Below are positions 6,951-12,586 of a stretch of 12,586 nucleotides of DNA, piece by piece (position 1 is the stretch's first letter; the number at the start of each line of letters is the position of its first letter). The stretch lies in NCBI GenBank assembly GCA_014378085.1, contig JACMOJ010000456.1, positions 1 to 12,586 on the forward strand. Direction: 5' to 3'. The DNA is from Burkholderiales bacterium. Lineage in GTDB: Bacteria > Pseudomonadota > Gammaproteobacteria > Burkholderiales > Usitatibacteraceae. Below the pieces are notes generated by a model that worked only from the letters and a program-made list of their open reading frames with translations, was not told where the DNA came from and made no database searches. The translations under genes and the position numbers were made by a program.

Positions 6951-6989
6951 ATACAAAGTTACGCAAAGTTACGCAAAGTTATGCAAAGA
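6951..6989 (+). repeat. 10-bp tandem repeat in the kinase leader
   Basis: Four back-to-back units: ATACAAAGTT, ACGCAAAGTT, ACGCAAAGTT, ATGCAAAG(AC). The middle two are identical. The array ends 6 bp before the chosen kinase ATG, and the last unit itself contains an in-frame ATG at 6981. The unit length is not a multiple of three, so copy changes would shift frame for any start upstream of the array. Confidence 0.75.
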
Positions 6990-6995
6990 CCAGCA

Positions 6996-8285
6996 ATGGA
7001 AGCGGCGCAGTCCATGCAGATGATCGGTAAGTACTATGTTCTAGGAAAGCTCGGCGAAGGCGCGACGAGCGCGGTCTATCATGCCCAAGACCCGTTCACT
7101 GGCCGTGAGGTTGCAATCAAAGCGATGTTCCCCGCTGCGCTCAAGGATTCGACCGATGGCGCGCACTACCGCCAGATGTTTTTAAATGAAGCCGGGCTGG
7201 CGGGAAAGATTGATCACCCGCATATCGTCGGCATCTACGATGCGGTTGTGGCCGAGGACATGAGTTACATCGTGATGGAGTATGTTGAAGGCGGCACGCT
7301 TGAGAAATACGTCACGCCGGACACCCTGTTCGATCCGCAGGTGGTGGCCGAAATCACTTTTAAAGCCATACGTGCGTTGGGGTTTGCCTACTCGCAGGGC
7401 TTGATTCATCGCGATATTAAACCGGGCAATATTCTCTTTAAGTCCGGCACTGACATCAAGATTGGCGATTTTGGCGCAGCCGTGAAGTTGGGGGCGCAAT
7501 CTGGCCCGATGGTGGGCTCGCCGCTCTACATGGCACCGGAACTCATTGCCGGTGGCAACGCCACGGTGCAATCGGATATCTATGCGCTGGGCATGGTGAT
7601 GTATATGTTGCTCGCTGGCCGTCCCCCGTATGAGGCGACAAGCCATGAAAGCCTCGATTATCAGATCGTGAATCACGACCCGGAAATGCCATCGGCATAC
7701 CGGCAGGGGATTTCTGCGGCGATGGAAGATATCGTCAAGCAGGCGATTTCTAAGGACGTCTCGCGCCGTTTCCAGTCGTGGGAAGAATTTGGTCGTGAAT
7801 TGTCTGAATTGTGGCGCAGCGAGCACACGCCGCAAAAGCAGCGCGGCGAAGTCTCGGACACCGAGCGTTTTGGCTTCCTAAAAAATCTGGTGTTTTTTAA
7901 GGATTTTCCCGAAAACGAATTGTGGGAGGTGGTACGCATCAGCAAGTGGCGCGCGTTCGCGCCAAACATCACCGTGATCAAAGAAGGTGATGAAGGGGAT
8001 TCTTTTTTCATCATCGCCGAAGGTAGCGTCAAGGTCACCCGCAACAACAAGGTGTTAAACGCGTTGTCTGCTGGTGATTGCGTTGGCGAGATGTCGTATC
8101 TCGCTACTCGCGGTGGCCCGCGTTCCGCGACTGTAACAACAACGGCGCAAAGTGTGCTGATGAAAATTCCGGCGGCAGACCTGAATGCCGCAAGCGAATC
8201 TTGTCGCAATCTGTTTGACCGCAAATTCCTCACGACACTGGTTGAGCGGTTAGAGACCGCGAATCAGCGGCTGACCGTTACCTGA
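6996..8285 (+). CDS. Ser/Thr protein kinase with C-terminal cyclic-nucleotide-binding domain
   Basis: A 429-residue cytoplasmic protein with no membrane segment. Residues 11-275 are a Hanks-type kinase: glycine loop LGEGATSAVY (19-28), VAIK with K42, helix-C E65, HRDIKPGN (138-145) with catalytic D140, DFG (158-160) and APE (180-182), so it should be active. The activation loop is short and threonine-poor (GPMVGSPLYMAPE), with serines as candidate phosphosites. Residues about 295-395 form a cNMP-binding domain: KNLVFFKDF, a beta-barrel with IKEGDEGDSFFIIAEGSVKV, and the phosphate-binding cassette GEMSYLATRGGPRSATV with the ligand-binding E365 and R376. The natural reading is a kinase gated by cAMP or cGMP. 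The start is uncertain among 6981, 6996, 7014 and 7020, since no clear ribosome-binding site exists; 6996 is preferred because it lies just past the repeat. The neighbours do not reveal a substrate or cognate phosphatase. Confidence 0.92.
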   Translation: MEAAQSMQMIGKYYVLGKLGEGATSAVYHAQDPFTGREVAIKAMFPAALKDSTDGAHYRQMFLNEAGLAGKIDHPHIVGIYDAVVAEDMSYIVMEYVEGGTLEKYVTPDTLFDPQVVAEITFKAIRALGFAYSQGLIHRDIKPGNILFKSGTDIKIGDFGAAVKLGAQSGPMVGSPLYMAPELIAGGNATVQSDIYALGMVMYMLLAGRPPYEATSHESLDYQIVNHDPEMPSAYRQGISAAMEDIVKQAISKDVSRRFQSWEEFGRELSELWRSEHTPQKQRGEVSDTERFGFLKNLVFFKDFPENELWEVVRISKWRAFAPNITVIKEGDEGDSFFIIAEGSVKVTRNNKVLNALSAGDCVGEMSYLATRGGPRSATVTTTAQSVLMKIPAADLNAASESCRNLFDRKFLTTLVERLETANQRLTVT

Positions 8286-8295
8286 GGATTGCGTG

Positions 8296-8323
8296 AGGGC
8301 TAGTTGAGGGAGGCCTTAGCCTT
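8296..8323. terminator. Weak hairpin between convergent kinase and DUF456 genes
   Basis: AGGGCTA (8296-8302) pairs with TAGCCTT (8317-8323) through seven pairs including one G-T. There is no T-tract. It lies in the 65-bp gap between convergent stops, where a bidirectional terminator would be expected, but the evidence is thin. The word CCTTAGC also occurs twice nearby (8314-8320, 8331-8337). Confidence 0.25.
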
Positions 8324-8350
8324 ACTTGAGCCTTAGCTGGCGCGTTGCGA

Positions 8351-8848
8351 CTACTTTCCAAACGCGTACGACACCACAAACACACCAACCATCGTTAAAG
8401 CGATGGCGAGTTTGGCTAACGTTCCGATCATCATGCCAACCCACGTGGCAAATCCGACGCGACTCGCCTGAACCAATTGTTGACGGGCGATGAGTTCACC
8501 TGCTACCGCGCCGACGAATGGGAACACCAGCAATCCCCACAAACCAGAAAAAATGCCCAGCAGACTGCCTACCGCTGCGCCGACTAAGGCTAATTTGGAA
8601 GCGCCCGCGCGTCTGGCTCCCAACAGTGTTGCGACAAAGTCAGCGGCGATGGCGATTGCCGTTAGAACGCCAAGGATGGTGAGTGTCGGCCAACCGATGC
8701 GTTCAAAGTTGCCGAGGTAAGCCGCAAGAAACAGACCGCCGAATACCAGCGGTACGCCAGGTAAAGCTGGCAGTACCGTGCCCGCCATGCCCACCAAGAC
8801 AAGCAGTGTTGCGAGTGCCCAGAGCACGTAGAGAAGGCTACCTTCCAT
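8351..8848 (-). CDS. DUF456 family inner-membrane protein
   Basis: A 165-residue, very hydrophobic protein with about four to five membrane segments. It shows DUF456 hallmarks: the first segment leads into AGTVLPALPGVPLVF (22-36), a conserved Asp starts DFVATLLGARRAGASK (70-85), and a glycine-zipper-like stretch GAAVGSLLGIFSG (90-102) follows. The function of the family is not established. The start at 8848 has GGAG with a 6-bp gap; the frame extends 23 codons upstream without family resemblance. It is convergent with the kinase gene and divergent from glcD, so it appears to be its own unit. Confidence 0.9.
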   Translation of the reverse strand: MEGSLLYVLWALATLLVLVGMAGTVLPALPGVPLVFGGLFLAAYLGNFERIGWPTLTILGVLTAIAIAADFVATLLGARRAGASKLALVGAAVGSLLGIFSGLWGLLVFPFVGAVAGELIARQQLVQASRVGFATWVGMMIGTLAKLAIALTMVGVFVVSYAFGK

Positions 8849-8895
8849 GAATTGCTCCGTTGGGGATATGGAAAATATAGAGTCGTGCAACGGCG

Positions 8896-8915
8896 CTAAG
8901 TTCCGCCTAAGTTCC
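8896..8915. repeat. Two direct copies of CTAAGTTCC, 11 bp apart
   Basis: CTAAGTTCC occurs at 8896-8904 and 8907-8915, a spacing of one helical turn, in the divergent DUF456/glcD promoter region. Same-face direct repeats of this kind can be regulator sites. No known regulator consensus is recognised, and two 9-mers could be a small local duplication. Confidence 0.35.
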
Positions 8916-8998
8916 ACATTAGCGGCGCTGTCCTATTGCGCGACGCGATGTACCAGGCGCTTATGCAACTGCGCAAGACGATTGCGCCGCGAATAGCC

Positions 8999-9004
8999 TA
9001 TTAT
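8999..9004 (+). promoter_or_regulatory. Candidate -10 box for glcD
   Basis: TATTAT lies 22 bp before the glcD ATG, giving a plausible short leader. The word at -35 spacing (AAGACG, 18 bp upstream) keeps only GAC of TTGACA, so the promoter would need help from an activator. Confidence 0.3.
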
Positions 9005-9026
9005 TGTGGCACGAGGAGACAAAGAT

Positions 9027-10541
9027 ATGGCCGCAGTCTTGAACGATTCGCTAACGACTGATTCAACATCGGAGCGGGAAATCCACGCCAAACGGCAGCA
9101 GCTGGCAAGAATACTCTCGCAGTTCCTGCCGGCGAGCGCAGTGCTTACGGCAAAGGAAGATTTGCGGCCTTACGAGTGTGATGGGCTGTCAGTGTATCGG
9201 CAGCTACCGATGCTCGCCGCGCTGCCGTCGACAACTGCCGAGGTCGAAGGCATCATGCGTGCGGCAAATGCGCACGATGCCAAGGTGGTCGCGCGCGGTT
9301 CAGGCACTGGTCTTTCGGGGGGCGCGACGCCCTTGGCCGATGGAATTTTGCTATCGCTCGCTAAGTTCAGTCGTATCGTTAATGTCGATGCGCTTGCACG
9401 CACCGCGTTAGTGCAACCGGGGGTGCGCAATCTAAAGATTTCCGAGGAAGTAGCGCATCTGTCGCTCTACTACGCGCCGGACCCGTCTTCGCAGATCGCC
9501 TGTTCGATCGGCGGCAATGTGGCCGAAAATGCTGGTGGTGTGCACTGCCTAAAGTACGGTCTCACGGTTCACAATATTTTGAAGCTCAATATCGTCACGG
9601 TTGACGGTGTTTCCGTCACTATTGGCTCCGATGCGTTAGATAGCCCCGGCTACGATTTGCTTGCCTTGATGACAGGCTCGGAAGGGATGTTGGGAATCAC
9701 CACTGAAGTCACGGTGAAGTTGACGCCAAAGCCACAGCTTGCGCGGGTAGTGATGGCAAGCTTTGCGGATGTCGAAAAAGCCGGCGAAGCGGTGGCGGCC
9801 GTGATTGGTGCCGGTATCGTGCCAGCGGGGCTTGAGATGATGGATAGGCTTGCTATTCATGCGGTGGAAGATTTTGTGCGGGCTGGCTATGACATGGATG
9901 CGGCGGCGATTCTGCTCTGTGAATCTGACGGCACACCGGCGGAAGTTGAGGAGGAAATTGCCAAGATTGAGGCAGTGATGAAGGCTGCTGGCGCGACCGC
10001 GTGCCGGGTCTCGTGCGACGAAGCCGAGCGTCTGAAATTTTGGTCGGGACGTAAGGCGGCATTTCCGGCGGTAGGGAGAATATCGCCGGATTACTACTGT
10101 ATCGACGGCTCAATTCCAAGAGGCGCATTGGCCCACGTGTTGCGCCGGACTGACGAACTCTCGGTGAAATACGGCCTGCGTTGTGCCAACGTCTTTCACG
10201 CGGGCGACGGCAACCTGCATCCGCTGATTTTATTTGACGCCAACAAACCCGGCGAGCTTGAAAAGACCGAAGCGTTCTCCGCCGAGTTGCTGGAACTTTG
10301 TATTGAAGTAGGCGGCACCATCACCGGTGAACACGGTGTCGGTATCGAAAAAATTAACCAGATGTGCAGCCAGTTCAACGACGCTGAGCGCGAAGCGTTT
10401 TTTGCGGTCAAGCGCGCGTTTGATCCCAAGATGTTGCTCAATCCGGGTAAGGGGATTCCGTCATTACACCGCTGCGCCGAGTATGGCCGTATGCGCGTCT
10501 CGGGTGGCGTGATGCCGCATGCTGATATCCCCAGATTTTGA
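9027..10541 (+). CDS. glcD: Glycolate oxidase FAD-linked subunit GlcD
   Basis: A 504-residue flavoprotein, the catalytic subunit of the GlcDEF complex that oxidises glycolate (and often D-lactate) to glyoxylate at the inner membrane's cytoplasmic face. The N-terminal PCMH-type FAD-binding domain shows VVARGSGTGLSGGATPL (87-103) and the SSQIACSIGGNVAENAGG stretch (154-171) that cradles the cofactor. The C-terminal oxidase domain carries FHAGDGNLHPL (390-400) and ITGEHGVGIEK (432-442), where conserved histidines and acids bind the substrate carboxylate. The start at 9027 is set by GAGGAG at 9013-9018 with an 8-bp gap; an upstream GTG at 9006 would bury that site. A lactate-dehydrogenase (Dld/LldD-like) role is less likely because glcE and glcF follow. 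The 242-bp gap before glcE is unusually wide for this operon. Confidence 0.95.
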   Translation: MAAVLNDSLTTDSTSEREIHAKRQQLARILSQFLPASAVLTAKEDLRPYECDGLSVYRQLPMLAALPSTTAEVEGIMRAANAHDAKVVARGSGTGLSGGATPLADGILLSLAKFSRIVNVDALARTALVQPGVRNLKISEEVAHLSLYYAPDPSSQIACSIGGNVAENAGGVHCLKYGLTVHNILKLNIVTVDGVSVTIGSDALDSPGYDLLALMTGSEGMLGITTEVTVKLTPKPQLARVVMASFADVEKAGEAVAAVIGAGIVPAGLEMMDRLAIHAVEDFVRAGYDMDAAAILLCESDGTPAEVEEEIAKIEAVMKAAGATACRVSCDEAERLKFWSGRKAAFPAVGRISPDYYCIDGSIPRGALAHVLRRTDELSVKYGLRCANVFHAGDGNLHPLILFDANKPGELEKTEAFSAELLELCIEVGGTITGEHGVGIEKINQMCSQFNDAEREAFFAVKRAFDPKMLLNPGKGIPSLHRCAEYGRMRVSGGVMPHADIPRF

Positions 10542-10556
10542 GAAATGCCGAGGTAG

Positions 10557-10766
10557 CCGCAGATGAACGCAGATGAACGCAGATGAAGATCAAACTCAAT
10601 AAAGGGTTGGCGAATCGTGGCAATGCTTGGTCAAAGAGACCGCACATCAATCAGTTTGAGATGTTGCGTATTCGCGTTACGGAAGAATCTTGCCGTGGTT
10701 GCTAGGTCTATCTGCGTTCGTCGGCAAAACACATGTGTTTTACAACCCCGGCTCACGTATCTGCGG
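10557..10766. repeat. Nested inverted-repeat element between glcD and glcE
   Basis: The left end has 10-bp units (AGATGAACGC at 10561-10570 and 10571-10580, then AGATGAA). Its GATGAACGCAGAT word (10562-10574, again 10572-10584) recurs inverted with 12 of 13 bases as ATCTGCGTTCGTC at 10710-10722. The outer CCGCAGAT (10557-10564) recurs inverted as ATCTGCGG at 10759-10766. Inside, TCAAACT (10590-10596) faces AGTTTGA (10653-10659), and GGTC-AAAGA-GACC (10629-10641) forms a small central hairpin. No open frame of recognisable family lies within. This could be a non-autonomous miniature mobile element, a structured leader RNA for glcE-glcF, or the remains of a tandem repeat that inverted. I see no clear target-site duplication. 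Confidence 0.55.
10726..10741. promoter_or_regulatory. Perfect 16-bp palindrome upstream of glcE
   Basis: AAAACACATGTGTTTT is self-complementary over all 16 bases and lies 42 bp before the glcE ATG. Such a site fits a dimeric regulator. As RNA it would give a stem ending in four U residues, so a weak terminator is an alternative. No known operator consensus is recognised. Confidence 0.45.
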
Positions 10767-10783
10767 TTTCAAACATTCAATAA

Positions 10784-11863
10784 ATGAACTCGTTCATCAA
10801 TTCTCTTCAGGAGCGTATCCGTGCCGCGCAAGCGAGCCATTCACCACTGGTGATTCAGGGGGGCAATACAAAAGCCTTCTACGGTACGAAATCCATCGGA
10901 GAGGCGATCGACATGCGCGGATATGCCGGTGTCATTGATTACCAGCCGCGCGAATTAGTGTTGACCGTTCGTGCCGGCACACCGCTTGCAGATATTGAAG
11001 CGTTAATGGAAGGCGAGCGGCAGATGTTGCCGTTTGAGCCGCCGCACTTTGCTAGCGGCGCCACCATTGGTGGCACCGTGGCCGCCGGACTGTCCGGCCC
11101 GCGGCGTGCTTATGCCGGTGCGGTCCGCGACTTTGTACTCGGGACGCGGATCATCAACGGGAAGGGTGAAGACCTTCACTTTGGTGGGCGCGTCATCAAG
11201 AACGTCGCGGGTTATGACGTTTCGCGGTTGATGGTTGGTGCGCTGGGTACGCTTGGCATATTGCTTGATCTCAGTTTCAAGGTGCTGCCGAAACCTGCGG
11301 CAGAAGCCACGCTGCGTTTCGAGATGGATGAAGCGGCGGCCATTCGGCGTGTGAACGAATGGGCGGGGCAGCCGCTACCGCTTTCCGCGTCGTATTGGTT
11401 TGAAGGGGTGACGATGCTTCGCCTATCGGGCACAAATGCTGGCGTGGCGGCGGCGAAACAAAAACTCGGTGGTGATGAAGTCGCCGGTAGCGAGGCCTCC
11501 GTGTTTTGGCAGTCGCTGCGAGATCATCAGCACACTTTCTTTCAGGCCGCCAATCAAACATCGAAACCACTTTGGCGGTTGTCGGTTCCGGCGACCACGC
11601 CGCCGATTCCAATCGCTTCTATGCCATTGCATGAATGGGGCGGCGCGCTGCGCTGGCTCGCGGCTGATATCGATGCCGCTACCCTACGCAAACAGATTGC
11701 TGCGGTCGGTGGTCACGCTACGTTGATACATGCGCGCGGTAACAATGCGACTGTCTTTCATCCGATAGAAGGCAAACTTGCAGAGTTGAACCGCAATCTT
11801 AAATTCGCCTTCGATCCCGCCAACGTGCTCAACCGCAGCCGGTTGGACAACGTCTCCCGTTAA
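10784..11863 (+). CDS. glcE: Glycolate oxidase FAD-binding subunit GlcE
   Basis: A 359-residue second flavin subunit of the glycolate oxidase complex (E. coli GlcE is about 350). The N-terminal half is a PCMH-type FAD domain: PLVIQGGNTKAFYG (21-34) opens the fold, ELVLTVRAGTPLADIE (57-72) follows, then EPPHFASGATIGGTVAAGLSGPRR (85-108) and the family marker VRDFVLGTRII (114-124) with NVAGYDVSRLMVGALGTLG (140-158). The C-terminal half holds WGGALRWLAAD, as in E. coli, and ends FDPANVLN before the terminus. It lacks the catalytic HxGxGNxH of GlcD and is thought to relay electrons. No clear ribosome-binding site precedes the ATG at 10784, and family homology starts within its first 20 residues, so the start is only fairly secure. 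glcF begins 4 bp after its stop, so the two are likely co-translated. Confidence 0.94.
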   Translation: MNSFINSLQERIRAAQASHSPLVIQGGNTKAFYGTKSIGEAIDMRGYAGVIDYQPRELVLTVRAGTPLADIEALMEGERQMLPFEPPHFASGATIGGTVAAGLSGPRRAYAGAVRDFVLGTRIINGKGEDLHFGGRVIKNVAGYDVSRLMVGALGTLGILLDLSFKVLPKPAAEATLRFEMDEAAAIRRVNEWAGQPLPLSASYWFEGVTMLRLSGTNAGVAAAKQKLGGDEVAGSEASVFWQSLRDHQHTFFQAANQTSKPLWRLSVPATTPPIPIASMPLHEWGGALRWLAADIDAATLRKQIAAVGGHATLIHARGNNATVFHPIEGKLAELNRNLKFAFDPANVLNRSRLDNVSR

Positions 11864-11867
11864 GCTG

Positions 11868-12586
11868 ATGCAAACGAATCTCGCCAAAGAATTTCAGGGT
11901 ACGGCCGCTGGGGAAGAAGCCGAAAGCATTTTGCGCAAGTGTGTACATTGCGGTTTTTGTCTGGCGACCTGTCCAACCTATAACTTACTCGGCGATGAGC
12001 TCGATTCACCAAGAGGGCGCATCTACTTGATGAAGCAGGTGCTGGAGGGGGCCGAGCCGACTGAAAAGACACAGTTGCATCTCGACCGCTGCCTCACCTG
12101 TCGCGCTTGCGAGACCACCTGTCCTTCTGGCGTGGAGTATGGGCGTTTGGTGGATATAGGTCGCGATATTGTCGAGAAGAAAGTAGGACGCTCATCGGTC
12201 GAAGGCTTCAAACGTAGCGCACTTAGGCGCTTGCTTCCGCAAACGGCTTTGTTTGACATCGCGCTCGGGCTCGGCCGAATGATGAAGCCATTGCTACCGA
12301 ACGCGCTGGCGAAAAAAATATCCATCAAGCGTGATGCGGGTGTTTGGCCGACGAGCAATCACGCCCGCAGGATGTTGGTGCTGGCAGGTTGCGTGCAGCC
12401 TGTCATGGCACCGTCGATTAACGCTGCTACTGCGCGCGTGCTTGATCAATTTGGCATTAGTTTGTTAGTCGCACCGCGCGCCGGATGTTGCGGCGCAATT
12501 CCGCATCACCTGAACGATATCGAGGGCGGCCACGCAATGATGAAGCGCAATATCGACGCGTGGTGGCCGCTGATTGAAGCGGGCGC
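11868..12586 (+). CDS. glcF: Glycolate oxidase iron-sulfur subunit GlcF, 5' part
   Basis: The first 239 codons are present and the gene runs off the right edge, so it is cut by the window and not a pseudogene. GlcF passes electrons from the flavin subunits towards the quinone pool. Two ferredoxin-type 4Fe-4S motifs are intact: CVHCGFCLATCP (C25, C28, C31, C35) and CLTCRACETTCP (C75, C78, C81, C85). The cysteine-rich CCG domain then begins with LVLAGCVQPVMAPSIN (171-185) and PRAGCCGAIPHHL (203-215). E. coli GlcF is about 407 residues, so roughly 170 lie outside. The start at 11868 follows the glcE stop by 4 bp; no clear ribosome-binding site is seen, which fits translational coupling. Reductive or lactate-utilisation homologues (LutA/LutB) are excluded by the GlcD-GlcE neighbours. 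Confidence 0.94.
   Translation, partial: MQTNLAKEFQGTAAGEEAESILRKCVHCGFCLATCPTYNLLGDELDSPRGRIYLMKQVLEGAEPTEKTQLHLDRCLTCRACETTCPSGVEYGRLVDIGRDIVEKKVGRSSVEGFKRSALRRLLPQTALFDIALGLGRMMKPLLPNALAKKISIKRDAGVWPTSNHARRMLVLAGCVQPVMAPSINAATARVLDQFGISLLVAPRAGCCGAIPHHLNDIEGGHAMMKRNIDAWWPLIEAG

Noticed and set aside
6906..6995. TTG start at 6906 for the kinase
   Set aside because: The added residues run through the 10-bp repeat and the intergenic region, have no homology, and there is no ribosome-binding site.
10559..10589. CRISPR-like array after glcD
   Set aside because: Units are 10 bp and contiguous, with no spacers and no cas genes in the window.
10690..10938. Plus-strand open frame overlapping the start of glcE
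   Set aside because: It is out of frame with glcE, covers the palindrome, and has no recognisable domain.

Overview
The window looks like chromosomal DNA from a proteobacterium, most likely a betaproteobacterium or a nearby gammaproteobacterium. The grounds are the gene families (glcDEF glycolate oxidase, fhs, MsrC, DUF456, an EamA transporter), base composition a little above 50% GC by eye, and a LexA-type SOS box of the beta/gamma form (CTGT-N8-ACAG). No 16S or marker gene is present, so the assignment is an inference.

Layout. On the minus strand at the left edge lies the 5' end of a Y-family DNA polymerase (170 to 1), with an SOS box at 199-214. Before it on the same strand is a free methionine-(R)-sulfoxide reductase (803 to 294). 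Divergent from that is an exported oligopeptidase B-like S9A peptidase (1056-3278), followed by an EamA/DMT transporter (3381-4277). The transporter's stop codon overlaps that of a convergent NTF2/SnoaL-like protein (4744 to 4274). A gene-free stretch of about 375 bp, holding a short tandem repeat and a hairpin, precedes fhs (5121-6791). After fhs come a strong hairpin, a tandem 10-bp repeat and a Ser/Thr kinase with a C-terminal cyclic-nucleotide-binding domain (6996-8285). It converges on a DUF456 membrane protein (8848 to 8351). Divergent from DUF456 is the glycolate oxidase cluster glcD (9027-10541), glcE (10784-11863) and glcF (11868 to beyond the right edge).

How the genes work together. 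glcDEF form one membrane-associated complex oxidising glycolate to glyoxylate. Fhs feeds formate into the tetrahydrofolate pool; it may share C1/C2 metabolism with the glycolate cluster, but they are not an operon. The polymerase and MsrC point to DNA-damage and oxidative-stress functions. The other genes look like independent transcription units.

Most of the window is ordinary core metabolism. No convincing new defence or mobile system is visible. The most unusual piece is the 242-bp glcD-glcE gap, which carries iterated 10-bp units, nested inverted repeats and a perfect 16-bp palindrome where a tight operon junction would be expected. Also worth attention are the kinase-cNMP fusion, the loss of substrate-specificity acids in the exported oligopeptidase, and two further short tandem-repeat tracts in intergenic DNA.
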